Positions 40,798 through 46,699 of a stretch of DNA of 64,000 nt are shown in pieces. Position numbers and translations under genes: made by a program. Origin of the DNA: Babylonia areolata (lineage: Eukaryota > Mollusca > Gastropoda > Neogastropoda > Buccinidae); assembly GCF_041734735.1 (NCBI RefSeq), contig NC_134901.1:29044857-29108856 (forward strand), given 5' to 3'. The notes beneath the pieces were generated by a model. The model was not told the DNA's origin. It worked only from the letters and a program-made list of their open reading frames with translations, and did no database searches. Positions within the stretch are counted from its first letter, which is position 1; each line of letters starts with the position of its first letter.

Positions 40798-41185
40798 CAC
40801 ACACACATACATACATATATACATGCAAAGTTGAAGAAAAAGAAAAAAAGCAACCAATTTTTCTATCCTTTTTTTCCAATAAAATTTTCATTCATCATCA
40901 CTGACATATCTGAAAAAACTGAAAAACCAAAGCTCATCTTCAGACCTCATTGATGACAACTCACTGTGTCTGATGATTGGGGGAAAAAAATGCTGTTCAC
41001 GTCACTGTCGTTGTTCCAAGTACAAAACAGAAAAAACAATGTTTAACACTACAAGTAGTATACACAAAGATGCTTAACAACTGAGGTGTCAACTCCCAAG
41101 TAATCAAAGTGGGTTTGAACATGATACCAACCTCTTTTCTGTACGGGGCCTCCAACATTGCTTCAACATCAAAATCCTCTGCCAT
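6009..41185 (-). CDS. RBM39: RBM39 (CAPER-alpha) splicing factor, 11 coding exons, about 554 aa
   Basis: This is a nuclear RNA-binding protein of the U2AF65-related family; the family acts in 3' splice-site selection and as a transcriptional coactivator. Coding exons (minus strand): 41185-41132, 35598-35537, 29405-29370, 24882-24643, 22400-22256, 19845-19543, 17512-17447, 15777-15570, 14526-14316, 8569-8385, 6163-6009. Every junction is GT-AG and the phases match throughout. The start [18 protein letters not shown] resembles the vertebrate N-terminus. An Arg/Ser-rich region spans about residues 39-131. RRM1 is about 153-231 ([17 protein letters not shown]). RRM2 is about 256-332 ([14 protein letters not shown]). 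The linker contains [21 protein letters not shown]-terminal UHM, about 452-516, carries the RYF motif at 500-502. Human RBM39 is 530 aa, so this copy is complete. Identification is by recalled similarity to the vertebrate protein, not by a search. Confidence 0.96.
6164..8010 (-). repeat. Minisatellite of intron 11 built from the E12 splice acceptor, 36-bp unit
   Basis: About 47 copies. The minus-strand unit is TGTGTGTTTCAG|GCCGTGTGATAACAACAGGTGG, where the bar marks the position equivalent to the true E12 splice site. Each copy thus repeats a polypyrimidine tract, an AG and the first 18 exon bases. The first eleven steps from the real exon are exactly 36 bp (plus-strand anchor CCTGAAAC at 6163, 6199, 6235 and so on to 6559); the next step is 38 bp. 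Distal copies (7140-8010) are longer and more diverged, with ACGTCACACCACC variants. Confidence 0.95.
8385..8569 (-). CDS. RBM39: RBM39 exon 11, UHM core
   Basis: The exon is 185 nt, phase 2 to 1, with acceptor GTGTCTGCAG and donor TTTGGAG|GTAAGG. It encodes [20 protein letters not shown], the LHIFVDK and GNVYVKCP strands, and [12 protein letters not shown] (residues 500-502) is the R-x-F signature by which UHM domains bind tryptophan ligand motifs, as in U2AF65 and SF3b155 partners. Degenerate copies of its 5' edge form the array at 8575-9480. Confidence 0.97.
8575..9480 (-). repeat. Minisatellite of intron 10 derived from the E11 acceptor, 70-80 bp unit
   Basis: About eleven degenerate copies. 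On the minus strand each carries a form of GGTGTCTGCAG|GGAGAACC and then AACTGGGACCAGGAGAT, matching the true E11 border, followed by CTTGAGGGGTAACAGAGTTG, which is not exonic. Two copies are split by poly-C/poly-T tracts near 9140 and 9260-9300. Confidence 0.9.
9590..9645 (+). mobile_element. LINE 3'-end fragment (L2-like tail)
   Basis: TGTACAGCACCCTGAGCTCT followed by AGAAAGGGCACTATACAAAC is the plus-strand form of the tail also seen at 11560-11615 in the opposite direction. Only the terminal piece is present. Confidence 0.6.
10130..10760. repeat. Degenerate minisatellite, about 60-bp unit
   Basis: Nine or so copies of GACTGTTGTGGTAAGTGCTG followed by AATTTCACTGAAGTTCACCCCAATGTTTTTAAC (given in two parts). 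Divergence increases toward both ends. It lies in RBM39 intron 10; no match to E10 or E11 is visible. Confidence 0.85.
10761..11265. other. Intron 10 segment, nothing recognised
   Basis: AT-rich sequence without an obvious repeat or coding frame, ending in an A-rich stretch at 11195-11255. Confidence 0.5.
11268..11562 (+). mobile_element. tRNA-headed SINE, family A, 5' part
   Basis: The head has an A-box-like AGTGAAGCGGTAAGCTTC and B-box GGGTTCGAGCC (tRNA-derived RNA polymerase III promoter). It continues with GGCCAGTGGCCGGCTTCTAC and GTCATCCACTTCACAGATGG. It aligns with the minus-strand copy ending at 23315. The copy stops where LINE sequence of opposite orientation begins. Confidence 0.8.
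11553..11945 (-). mobile_element. L2/CR1-like LINE, 5'-truncated
   Basis: The minus strand encodes [20 protein letters not shown] then [14 protein letters not shown], the RT C-terminal motif of L2-type LINEs. It ends with GTAAAGCGCCCTGAGCTC and GGGCGCTATATAAATG. The 3' UTR contains a G-rich tract (11680-11700). Confidence 0.8.
11950..12840. other. Intron 10 segment, nothing recognised
   Basis: Mostly unique-looking sequence, with no supported feature. Confidence 0.45.
12841..14098. mobile_element. Dispersed non-autonomous element, family G (copy 1, long)
   Basis: It starts with AACAAGAGAGGCAAGGCCTT and GACTCACTTGTGATA, and ends with CCGGGTTATTACACAGACTC ACTTTGTTTACACAAGTGAGTC, whose last 27 bases form a hairpin (arms GACTCACTT / AAGTGAGTC). 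The same ends occur at 29815-30361. The inner part holds a CA tract (13998-14032) and unrelated sequence, so it may be composite. The class is uncertain. Confidence 0.65.
14316..14526 (-). CDS. RBM39: RBM39 exon 10, linker between RRM2 and UHM
   Basis: The exon is 211 nt, phase 1 to 2, with acceptor GTTTGTGACAG and donor AGCTC|GTGAGT. It encodes [20 protein letters not shown], a Pro/Ala/Gly-rich stretch, and [16 protein letters not shown], the conserved pre-UHM motif (human LATQCFQLSNMF). Confidence 0.95.
14527..15569. other. RBM39 intron 9
   Basis: AT-rich intron with a poly-T tract (14590), a (TA)n tract at 15175-15210 and no recognisable transposon. No array derived from an exon edge is seen here. 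Confidence 0.7.
15570..15777 (-). CDS. RBM39: RBM39 exon 9, end of RRM2 and linker
   Basis: The exon is 208 nt, phase 0 to 1, with acceptor GTGTTCACCAG and donor GAAG|GTCAGT. It encodes [20 protein letters not shown] then [12 protein letters not shown], closing RRM2. It continues into the linker with [20 protein letters not shown], a block also conserved in vertebrates. Confidence 0.96.
15905..17395. repeat. Minisatellite of intron 8, 36-bp unit, about 41 copies
   Basis: The unit is TACTGTGAATGTCAATTGGT TTGCTAGGTGCCTGGA. Variants differ at CAATTGG/CAACTGG/CTGTTGG and CCTGG/CCAGG/CGTGG/TGTGG. 16621-16836 and 16837-17052 are identical six-unit blocks of 216 bp. The unit has no convincing match to E8 or E9. 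Because 36 is a multiple of three, it creates long open frames on both strands that are not genes. Confidence 0.96.
17447..17512 (-). CDS. RBM39: RBM39 exon 8, RRM2 RNP1
   Basis: The exon is 66 nt, phase 0 to 0, with acceptor TGTGGGTTGCAG and donor CTGACA|GTAAGT. It encodes [20 protein letters not shown] followed by LT, matching the RRM2 beta-2, loop and RNP1 segment of RBM39. Confidence 0.95.
17513..18460. other. RBM39 intron 7, non-repetitive part
   Basis: No gene or known repeat recognised; ordinary AT-rich intron sequence. Confidence 0.5.
18462..19540 (-). repeat. Minisatellite of intron 7 derived from the 3' end of E7, 26-bp unit
   Basis: Roughly 35-40 copies. The minus-strand unit GACATGTTGAAGGGAATCTT TGAGGG repeats the exon text GACATGCTGAAGGGCATCTT TGAGCC, which encodes DMLKGIFE of RRM2. 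The copy farthest from the exon (18462-18500) also keeps GAGCCTTTTGGTAAGG, the exon end with a donor-like GTAAGG. The array is therefore bracketed by the true junction and a pseudo-junction. Confidence 0.95.
19543..19845 (-). CDS. RBM39: RBM39 exon 7, second half of RRM1 and first half of RRM2
   Basis: The exon is 303 nt, phase 0 to 0, with acceptor CACTGTGTCCCAG and donor GGCAAG|GTGAGT. It encodes [20 protein letters not shown] (RNP1 region), VPILVQATQ, then [20 protein letters not shown] and GIFEPFGK. The RRM2 helix (residues 270-280, [11 protein letters not shown]) keeps the glycine equivalent to human G268, known from indisulam-resistance mutations. The last coding bases are the source of the adjacent intron-7 minisatellite. 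Confidence 0.97.
19846..20030 (-). repeat. Short repeats copying the E7 acceptor region
   Basis: About three units of about 35 bp (plus strand GACTATAGTGAAGGAGGCAG TGTGACACATACACT) resemble the true acceptor region GGACACAGTGAAGGGAGCAA TGACAGATACAGT. The minus-strand copies keep CCTTCACTATAG in place of CCTTCACTGTGTCCCAG. Confidence 0.65.
20440..22165. repeat. Minisatellite, about 30-bp unit, split by a LINE
   Basis: The unit GGATTTGGTCCTGCAGTATC CACACACCCTAG is repeated at 20440-20640 and again at 22017-22165. The two parts are separated by the LINE at 20645-22015, so the array predates the insertion. It lies in RBM39 intron 6. Confidence 0.85.
20645..22015 (+). mobile_element. L2/CR1-like LINE, decayed, inserted in a minisatellite
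   Basis: The plus strand encodes [20 protein letters not shown] and SFADDTQLY (RT motifs), then a stop. A second open segment, 21030-21716, has [20 protein letters not shown]. The 3' end has TTGTAAAGCGCGCTGAGCCC, GCGCTATATAAGCC and (ATT)n. Several stops and frame changes show age. It lies antisense to RBM39. Confidence 0.88.
22256..22400 (-). CDS. RBM39: RBM39 exon 6, first half of RRM1
   Basis: The exon is 145 nt, phase 2 to 0, with acceptor TGTGTGTGACAG and donor GGAAAG|GTTGGT. It contains [20 protein letters not shown] and [11 protein letters not shown]: the conserved pre-RRM motif, RNP2 (VFCMQL) and helix 1 of RRM1. Similarity to vertebrate RBM39 is very strong here. Confidence 0.96.
22443..23315 (-). 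mobile_element. Long tRNA-headed retroposon, family A, near full length
   Basis: Read on the minus strand, the head starts near 23315 with GTGGCAAAGTGGTTAGCG (A box) and GGGTTCAAATCCC (B box). It runs through the core also found at 11268-11562, passes a GTC/ATC-rich tract (22935-22985), and ends near 22443 in a poly-A tail after GGGGCATC. The length of about 870 bp is large for a SINE. Partial relatives: 44380-44985 (minus) and 48350-48495 (plus). Confidence 0.8.
23316..23735. other. RBM39 intron 5 segment, nothing recognised
   Basis: No coding or repeat feature is visible in this stretch. Confidence 0.45.
23880..24515. repeat. Dispersed repeat, family F (copy 1), about 640 bp
   Basis: It shares a long alignment with 49690-50330: GTCCAGCCGACCACACAGGC, TTCATGACACAGTATCCCAA, CCATTTAGCTCCTTATGGCA, AGGAAATTTCTAGCACAAAA and ACTGAAAGACCCCC. 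No coding region is visible. It is preceded by TA and CA tracts (23810-23893). Confidence 0.75.
24643..24882 (-). CDS. RBM39: RBM39 exon 5, RS/RE-rich domain
   Basis: The exon is 240 nt with acceptor TTTTTTACAG and donor CAGAG|GTAGGA, phases 2 to 2. It encodes about 80 residues dominated by R, S, E and G, beginning [20 protein letters not shown] and ending [13 protein letters not shown]. This is the low-complexity RS region expected for nuclear-speckle targeting and protein contacts. Partial copies of its acceptor and first codons lie just upstream on the transcript (24950-25046). Confidence 0.93.
24883..25046 (-). repeat. Partial copies of the E5 acceptor junction
   Basis: On the minus strand TTTTTTTTAG|TCATCGTGACAGTGGA (around 24962-24985) repeats the true junction TTTTTTACAG|TCATCGCGACAGTGGA. 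A third, shorter copy TTTTTTTTAG|TCATCAATG lies at 25003-25020. Poly-A/T tracts separate them. Confidence 0.75.
25460..29345. repeat. Minisatellite of intron 4, about 40-bp unit, interrupted by a LINE
   Basis: The unit ACATTCCCTCTCTTAACATC CATACTGCCATTTAACCTTTT is repeated about 60 times or more. Copies are diverged at 25460-25900 and better preserved at 27230-29340. Common variants are TTCACC for TTAACC and CACCCACACTG for CATCCATACTG. The array ends about 25 bases from the E4 donor. Confidence 0.95.
25908..27164 (-). mobile_element. L2/CR1-like LINE, 5'-truncated, with 8-bp target-site duplication
   Basis: The minus strand carries an open frame of about 290 residues covering the RT C-terminal half: [13 protein letters not shown] (catalytic FADD), [40 protein letters not shown] and [20 protein letters not shown]. 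After the stop come CA/GT tracts, TTTTTGTAAAGCACCTAGAG, GTGCTATATAAGTATCCATT and an (ATT)n tail. ACATCCAT occurs at both ends (25900-25907 and 27165-27172), and the flanks resume the same minisatellite unit. The frame is uninterrupted, so the insertion is probably young. It is not a host gene. Confidence 0.92.
29370..29405 (-). CDS. RBM39: RBM39 exon 4, 36-nt RS micro-exon
   Basis: This very short exon has acceptor TGTTTCTAACAG and donor AAAAAG|GTAAGC. It enters in phase 2 (completing a lysine) and leaves in phase 2. It encodes [11 protein letters not shown], comparable to the KKRKKSKSRSRSHERK segment of vertebrate RBM39. Its donor directly abuts the largest minisatellite of the gene. Confidence 0.85.
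29835..30361. mobile_element. Dispersed non-autonomous element, family G (copy 2)
   Basis: It is bounded by GACTCACTTGTG (29835-29846) and its reverse complement CACAAGTGAGTC (30350-30361). The shared flank AACAAGAGAGGCAAGGCCTT lies just outside on the left, so the true border may be about 29813. The inner text CTGACAAAGTATTTGCAGAG and GTTAAAGTTTACCACGGA matches copies 1 and 3. Confidence 0.72.
30890..31530. repeat. Degenerate tandem repeat, 45-60 bp unit
   Basis: Motifs CTGTAAACACA, CATACAGAGATCCCATTCA and AAAGGAATC recur about eleven times with heavy divergence, in RBM39 intron 3. Confidence 0.7.
31531..33120. other. RBM39 intron 3 segment, nothing recognised
   Basis: AT-rich sequence with a long poly-A tract at 32069-32095. 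No coding or dispersed repeat feature could be supported. Confidence 0.5.
33140..33810. mobile_element. Family G element (copy 3) split by a SINE
   Basis: The left part TTTGGTGCTGACAAAGTATT TCCAGAGAAAATGAACGTG ends in a CA/TA tract (33210-33280). The right part GACAACCAGATTACGATTAT TACACAGATTCACTTTGC begins after 33755. The two halves are those of copies 1 and 2; a family B SINE sits between them. Confidence 0.7.
33296..33745 (+). mobile_element. tRNA-headed SINE, family B, near full length
   Basis: The head AAGAGGTAACGCATCCACCA, GAGAGAATCAGAGTG and GGTTTCATTCCC is tRNA-like. The core contains GGATGAGACAATAAACCAAG, TGCTGCACTTAACAGC, TTGTCCCTGGCAAACTTC and AAATCCACTTTGATAGG. The end is GCAGAGAAATCTGTTGTGAC plus A-rich tail. 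I recognise this core as widespread in marine snail genomes. Other copies: 43277-43650, 46431-46690, 47530-47745, 61915-62335. Confidence 0.85.
34391..34690 (-). other. Open frame of 99 codons, unidentified
   Basis: The frame has mixed amino-acid composition (for example [20 protein letters not shown]), unlike the low-complexity frames around it. There is no ATG at its start and no clear splice sites. It lies in RBM39 intron 3 on the same strand. It could be a transposon remnant or chance. Confidence 0.2.
34840..34920. repeat. CA-rich microsatellite
   Basis: Imperfect ACACAAACATACACA units followed by (CA)n at about 34889-34913. Confidence 0.85.
35537..35598 (-). CDS. RBM39: RBM39 exon 3
   Basis: The exon is 62 nt, with acceptor TGGATAACAG and donor AA|GTGAGTAC. 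It enters in phase 0 and leaves in phase 2. It encodes [19 protein letters not shown] plus part of a lysine codon: a serine run and the start of the basic tract that precedes the RS region. It is poorly conserved in sequence but fits both frames exactly. Confidence 0.82.
37129..37248 (-). other. RBM39: Candidate RBM39 poison exon (E2b) with in-frame stop
   Basis: This is an island of higher GC and complexity inside an AT-rich intron. The acceptor CATTTCATCTCAG precedes 37248 and a possible donor CCC|GTAAAG follows 37129. Exon 2 ends in phase 0, so inclusion would add 30 codons ([20 protein letters not shown], then ten more) followed by TAG at 37158-37156. That would make the mRNA a nonsense-mediated decay target. 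Human RBM39 is reported to limit its own level through a poison exon located between exons 2 and 3; the matching position is the main reason for the call. The donor choice is uncertain. Confidence 0.5.
39700..39805. repeat. (AT)n followed by (GA)n microsatellite
   Basis: About 23 AT units (39702-39746) run into GAGAGAGTGAGAGAGA and CAGACAGACAGAGAG. Confidence 0.95.
39964..40092 (-). repeat. Short interspersed repeat, family D (copy 2)
   Basis: This is the reverse complement of the copies at 1395 and 41345. The plus strand reads AGGCCTGACTAAGCGCGTTG, GATGTGGTGTAGTGTATATG and GTGACGCCTCCTTGAGCAAC. Confidence 0.78.
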
Positions 41186-41210
41186 TCTGTAACCCTCTTC
41201 ACTGCCAAGT
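41132..41210 (-). CDS. RBM39: RBM39 exon 2, contains the start codon
   Basis: The acceptor TTGTGTTGCAG precedes 41210 and the donor GAG|GTTGGT follows 41132. The ATG is at 41185-41183, in a good context with A at -3 and G at +4. The exon encodes 18 residues ([18 protein letters not shown]) and ends in phase 0. The motif [10 protein letters not shown] matches the conserved N-terminus of RBM39. Confidence 0.93.
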
Positions 41211-41344
41211 CTGCAACACAAAACACACCCCTCATCATAGTAATTTTTATAACATAAGCCCATGATCAGGTGATAAAATAATATCACAAACACTTTAGTT
41301 CAAGAATCACTAGAACTAAAGGAGTTACGCATAGGTAAAATTTA

Positions 41345-41470
41345 CAAATGCGCAAGTTCAGTTCGACAATGTCACTGTGTTTAGACAAATCCATATGCTA
41401 CACCAAATCTTTAAAGCAGAGGCCTGACCTGCACCATAACCATGCTTAGTCAGGCCCTGAGGGAAAAAAA
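41345..41470 (+). repeat. Short interspersed repeat, family D (copy 3)
   Basis: AGTTCAGTTCGACAATGTCA, AAATCCATATGCTACACCAA and CTTAGTCAGGCCCTGAGGG, followed by an A-rich tail. It lies in RBM39 intron 1. Confidence 0.75.
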
Positions 41471-43008
41471 TAACAATCACAAAAACTATCAGTATATTAC
41501 ACAATAGAATAATGGAAATAAGATAAAATAATTCTATTTACATATTTTTTTAAACTAAAAAACCTTTTTTTTTTAAACACACACACACAAATATATATAA
41601 AATCATAACTAATTGCAGCAAATAATAATGATGTTGCGGGCACGCACACAAATGCTTACTTAAAATATGTTTGATTGCTTGAGTATACATATTTACTTTG
41701 TGTATAAAGCCATATATTTTTTACTCCAAAGTTTGTGTGTTTGTTACTTGTCGTTCAGAAAAAATATTTAAAAAAATAATGATTATAACAAATAAATAAA
41801 TAATGAAATATATGATAAATTTATACACAAATATGCACACACACACATACACGCACACAAACATGCACTCCTATGTACTGCAGGTCCCACCACACACACA
41901 CACACACACACTTCTGTATATTGCAGATCTTACCACATACACACGCGCACATCCAAACACATGAGATAACCAAAGGGTTTGGATGAGACTGCGCAGCACA
42001 GTGTCAATCGATGATGACAACTTACAGACAAGTCAGTTAACTACCCAATTCACCAAATGGACAAGTCTCAGTTTCAACTTGTTCAAGGTGGCAAAAATAC
42101 TCTTTTTGAACTGCTCTGCACTTCTCAGTGGTTTATTGGCATTGGTTGTTCTGATGTTCAGTAGTATCTACAGATCTATAGGTTCACTTTGTACATTTCG
42201 TTCATGGTGAGTTGGGTCATAGCGTGCAGACTGATCCATACATAACAATACTATACATGTGTATACAACATCTGCTTTTAAACAAACTTACACAGGAAAG
42301 GGGAGAGATGCTTAACTATTGAGTATTCATAAGCCAAACATGCTGGACAGGTATGAGTTTGAGACTGTGACTCTGGACAGTGAGAGCATGTACACCAAAC
42401 TTAATATTTATTATCCATCTATCATTGTTAGATTCTAATTTCCATGTTACTGAAATGAGAGAGATGAGCAAAACAATAATTATTATATTATCCAATAACA
42501 TTGGTAGCTGGTAAAGTCAATCACTCACTCAAAAGTTGACTGAATTGGCTACAAATAATTAGTACAATAGTAGTAGATATTATATTGTATATATACTATA
42601 AATAGGCAAAGAACAAGACAAAATTTGACACTGAATAATGACTAACACTGTAAGTGTAACATCATAACACACACACTGACACAGTGACAAAAGTGATAAT
42701 CACAATCACAATTATCCTGTGGACCATAAGTAAGTATGATTTTTAAACTCAACAATATAAAAAAAAGAAAAAGAAATAGTTTGAACAAATATAAATAAAA
42801 CAATCAACATCAGTCGCGTATGATACACGGTGACACACAGACACAGGAATAACAAACACACTGTGTGTGACAGTGTCTGAATGTGTGTGAAACATGCAGT
42901 GCATTGCATCTGGTCGACTGGGTGGTTGTTGACAGTGATCTTTTTGAGATGGACAAATATCAAAAGAAGACATTCCTTTGTCATAACAGAAGAAAGATAC
43001 ATGCCAAC
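41471..43008. other. RBM39 intron 1 (probable)
   Basis: AT-rich, with CA tracts at 41577-41590 and 41893-41911. No coding feature supported. Confidence 0.45.
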
Positions 43009-43100
43009 CTTTGGTAAAAAGCAGACTTTTGGCGTCGACAACAATGAGTATTCTCAGCACACGCACGTTTGAGGGACCCCGTTCTAACGACGTTCAGAAC
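43009..43100 (-). promoter_or_regulatory. RBM39: Probable RBM39 promoter / 5'UTR exon (E1) with YY1-like site
   Basis: Upstream of the first coding exon lies a short GC-richer island. On the minus strand it contains GCCGCCATATTTG (complement near 43101-43113), close to the YY1 consensus that often sits at transcription starts of housekeeping genes. It is followed by a unique stretch ending CCAAAG|GTTGGC at 43009/43008, a possible 5' splice site resembling the donors used by E2 and E6. A noncoding first exon here would splice to the acceptor at 41211. No transcript evidence is available, so the start and end are approximate. Confidence 0.4.
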
Positions 43101-43219
43101 AAATATGGCGGCCGCTTTGGCTAGAAACATGTAACTACAAAACAGTAAAGAGCACACTGGCCATGCTGCGGCCACACTGCAACATTACGGAAACATTACG
43201 GAGCATGATCGAGTTTGAA

Positions 43220-43250
<31 letters not shown>

Positions 43251-43276
43251 GAATCATATATATATATATATGTGCG

Positions 43277-43650
43277 TGTATTGTATTTGTCTTTTTTGTC
43301 ACAACAGATTTCTCTGTGTGGAATTCGGGCTACTCTCCTCAGGGACAGCACTGACAGCGCCACCCCCCCCTTTTTTTTTTCCTACGTGCAGTTTTAGTTG
43401 TTTTTCCTATCAAAGTGGATTTTTCTACAGAATTTTGCCAGGGACAACCCTTTTGTTGCCGTGGGTTCTTTTACATGAGCTAAGTGCATGCTGCACATCG
43501 TCTCATCTGAATGACTAGCGTCCGGACCACCACACAAGGTCTAGTGGAGGGGGAGAAAATACTGGCAACTGAGCCGTGATTCGAACCAGCACACTCAGAT
43601 TCTCTCACTTCCTAGACGGACATGTTATCCTTAGACCATTACTCCATATA
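43277..43650 (-). mobile_element. SINE family B (copy 2)
   Basis: Minus-strand order: tRNA-like head near 43650 (TGGTCTAAGGATAACATGTC, GCTGGTTCGAATCACG), then the core with GTTGTCCCTGGCAAAATTCT and AAATCCACTTTGATAGG, and the 3' end AGAAATCTGTTGTGAC near 43300. It is flanked by TA tracts. Confidence 0.85.
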
Positions 43651-43656
43651 TATTCC

Positions 43657-43659
<3 letters not shown>

Positions 43660-43690
<31 letters not shown>

Positions 43691-44375
43691 AAATATATAT
43701 ATGTGGATGAAAACTTTCCCCCCAAAAAATCTAACAACATTAACTGTCCAGATGATTTTACATCTCAGTTTAACGCGTGGAGACATACTTAAATTCACTA
43801 TTCATATGTAGTCAATTTCTTAGGAGTGTATTTCACTTCTAAATTAGCATGCAAATGTCACACTGATCATCTTTAAAGAAAAAAGCCAGTTTTTTAATTA
43901 AAAATTTTTTTTTTAGAACTACATGGTATGGGTTTTCTTCTTTTTTTTTTCTTTTTTTTTTTGCGGATCACGTACTTTTATTATCACTTCTCTTTTAAGT
44001 CTGAATCAAACTAATTTCTTTCAAAATAAATTTCCCCATCTAATGTGCGTTTTGATATGGAAATAAATGTATTTCACTTTAAAAAAATTCCTTAACACTT
44101 ATATTTTGGGGGAATGAACTCACCAACAGATTTATCTTTAATCCCCAATTCCCAGTGCACATGCACAGCTATTTTTGTCTGTTGCTGTCCACATGCTGGC
44201 AATCCACAGGGAGCAGCTGATGTCAGGTCAAGTTACACCTGAAAAACTGACATGCTGATGTTATCTTCCAATTCAATGTACTCTTTGTACAGTAAGCAAT
44301 ACTGTAAACCACACATGTGGTGTGGGAATTCACAGACGCTGTGTTTAGTCATGTCCTCCACAGCTGTGTGCCATT
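43660..44375. other. Intergenic, nothing recognised
   Basis: AT-rich sequence with a TA/GT tract at 43655-43705 and poly-T tracts near 43940. A short piece near 44185-44225 resembles the family A core. Confidence 0.4.
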
Positions 44376-44379
44376 AATT

Positions 44380-44985
44380 TAATTTAATTTTTTTGCTACC
44401 CCGTCATATGCACTGTTTCAGTGGCATTACTCCATGGGCTACCATTCTCAGTTCCCTATCATATGCATTCATGCCTGGGTTAATCTGCTGCACCCTCAAT
44501 ACCAGTAGTCCACAGAGAAGAATCAATGTCAGGCACCTAGTAAGCCATACACGAGAGGAGGCCCTGCGTTGCTGTCAAGTCACTATGGTGGTGTAAAGTT
44601 GTCAGTGTTCTGATTCAGTATGCACAGACCACCACCTACAAAGCCTCCTACTGATGACAATAATCACTAGGTTGCAGAGCCAGACTGAGAGATTGTCCCC
44701 TCCTGAGTGGAGACCATCGCCTCATCCCTCAAACCACAACCACCCATGAATCTGCTGTCACTGAAGACTTTGACAGGACTCAACCCTTACATGGAAGCGG
44801 AGGGGGTTGAAATGGGAGTTCACCATGACAGCAGGGCATGAAAGTCTACAGACTCTGAGGCATTTTTCTTCACTATTCATTATAATTTGGTCGAGGACAA
44901 TGATGATGTTGCTTTGGAGATCCAGTATATGTTTTGGACTACATGACAAGGCTGTACTCTACGAATATGTGTGATGAGTTCATCT
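44380..44985 (-). mobile_element. Family A retroposon (copy without tRNA head)
   Basis: It aligns with 22443-23040: GCACTGTTTCAGTGGCATTA, CCACAGAGAAGAATCAATGT, GAGCCAGACTGAGAGATTGT, CCCATGAATCTGCTGTCACT and GACTACATGACAAGGCTGTA. The 5' head is missing and GT repeats begin where it would continue. Confidence 0.82.
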
Positions 44986-45324
44986 TCTGACTCTGTGTGT
45001 GTGTGTGTGTGTGTGTGCACGTGCGTGCGTGCGCATGCATGTGCGCGCTTGCAATGGAACCTGCTCATACTGATATAACAGAGAATCACATTCAGTTCAT
45101 CTTCTAAAGCTCTCTCTATGAAGCAACAAAGGCCCCTACTCATATCAAAATAAACAAGAATCATGTGCTGACTTTATCTTCTGACTCTACCCCCTCCCTC
45201 CGTGTGCGTGTGCTTGTGTGTGCATGCGAGTGCACTGACAATGATTCAATGGCCTCTGCTCATCAAAATAAACGAAAACCATGCGCATAGTTCAGTGTGT
45301 CCGTGTGTGTGTGTGTGTGTGAGA

Positions 45325-45355
<31 letters not shown>

Positions 45356-45532
45356 TGTGTGTGGTATGTAGTCCCTGCACATATTGAAACAAACGAGAAT
45401 CACATCTCGAGTTCATCTGCTGAATCTGTGTGTGTGTGTGTGTGTGAACTGACAATACAAAGGCACCTACTCATATGGAAATAAAGAAGATTCAAGTGTG
45501 AAGTTCATCTTCTGAATCTCTCTCTCTCTCAG

Positions 45533-45568
<36 letters not shown>

Positions 45569-45590
45569 ACTGACAATTCAATACAATGAT
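44980..45590. repeat. Compound tandem repeat: GT tract plus about 80-bp spacer, about five copies
   Basis: Each copy has a GT tract, then GCACTGACAAT or similar, CTACTCATATCAAAATAAAC, GAGAATCACAT, and AGTTCATCTTCTGAATCT, and the next GT tract. Amplified unit length is about 120-150 bp. Confidence 0.75.
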
Positions 45591-45715
45591 CCTCCAACGG
45601 GGAGGAGCATAAAACTCATGGGCCAGAGTAGGAATGGAACCCACCACCCTCATAACCTGGTATTGCTCTAAATCCAGCATGCCACCATTTCCATTACATG
45701 AACTGGAAAAAAACA
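45591..45715 (-). mobile_element. Possible tRNA-headed SINE relic
   Basis: The minus strand reads GGTTATGAGGGTGGTGGGTT CCATTCC, B-box-like, with an A-box-like GTAATGGAAATGGTGGCATG before it. Only the head can be seen. Confidence 0.35.
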
Positions 45716-46430
45716 AAAACAAAAAACATTACACCATCAACAGCAAATGCTGGACCATCTTGTGCAGCTCTTACATTGTACTGATGGAGACTTACTAGAG
45801 AGAGAGCTGCAATGCAATAGACCTACTTGAAGGATAAGGATGATCATACCAGTAGTGAATGCAGTTCATATGTGTCAAACCTTTCAGCCCTGTCTCTCTC
45901 ACACACACACTGAACCATAAATATGTATGGACATACACACTATTACACACTGAACCGTAAATAAGCATGGACACACACACACACACACACACACACGAGC
46001 TGATTGATGACAATGACAAGGGTAGAGGCCGCCATCTGTGTTCGTGCAGAATCTGTGTAACATGGGACACATGCACACAGGAAAAAAAATACATCCTGCA
46101 TTAGACAATACCATCTTTATTCATCCAACTGGTAATTAATTGTGCATCCACAGGCTCGTCACTCGCCCCACACAATGTCTCAGCCCACAAACCCATCATG
46201 TTGTCACCACTGCAGTGCCATATGATCAGTCCATGTCACTGTCAATACTAACATGCAGAGAGTACGATACAGACAGATGAGTGAAGGGTGGAGGGGGGGA
46301 GCGTGTGGGGGGGAGGGGACAGTGGGGAAAGAGGGCACTCCTTACAGATATGTAAATGATACAGAAATGACAGAGAGAAAGCTGTGATTCACTGTGATAG
46401 GTACATAATACTGTGGACAATGGGTATTGT

Positions 46431-46690
46431 GTTGCATTGTATTGTATTACTCCTTGTAAAAGCAGATGAGGAGTGTGCATCATCACATTGCAGCACCCCC
46501 TCACCTCCACTTTTTCTTTTCTCTCTGCGGGTGTATTTGTTTTCCTGTCAAAGTGATCTTTCCACAGAATTTTGCCAGCTTGAGTTGCTGTAGGTTCTTT
46601 AAACATGTGCTAAGTGCATGCTACACATGGGACCTTGGTTTATTATCTCATCTGAACAATCAGTGTCACACAAACCACAAACACTCTAAG
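46431..46690 (-). mobile_element. SINE family B (copy 3, partial)
   Basis: Plus-strand text TTGTTTTCCTGTCAAAGTGA, CAGAATTTTGCCAGCTTGAG, GTGCTAAGTGCATGCTACAC and GGTTTATTATCTCATCTGAA is the reverse of the family B core. The tRNA head is absent. Confidence 0.8.
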
Positions 46691-46699
46691 AAAATGAGA

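Larger units (their letters stand above)
35599..41131. other. RBM39 intron 2
   Basis: A 5.5-kb AT-rich intron with less repeat content than the others. It holds the candidate poison exon at 37129-37248, an (AT)n-(GA)n tract at 39700-39805, a family D repeat (39964-40092, minus) and a poly-A/(AT)n tract near 40760-40797. The remainder shows nothing I can name. Confidence 0.6.
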
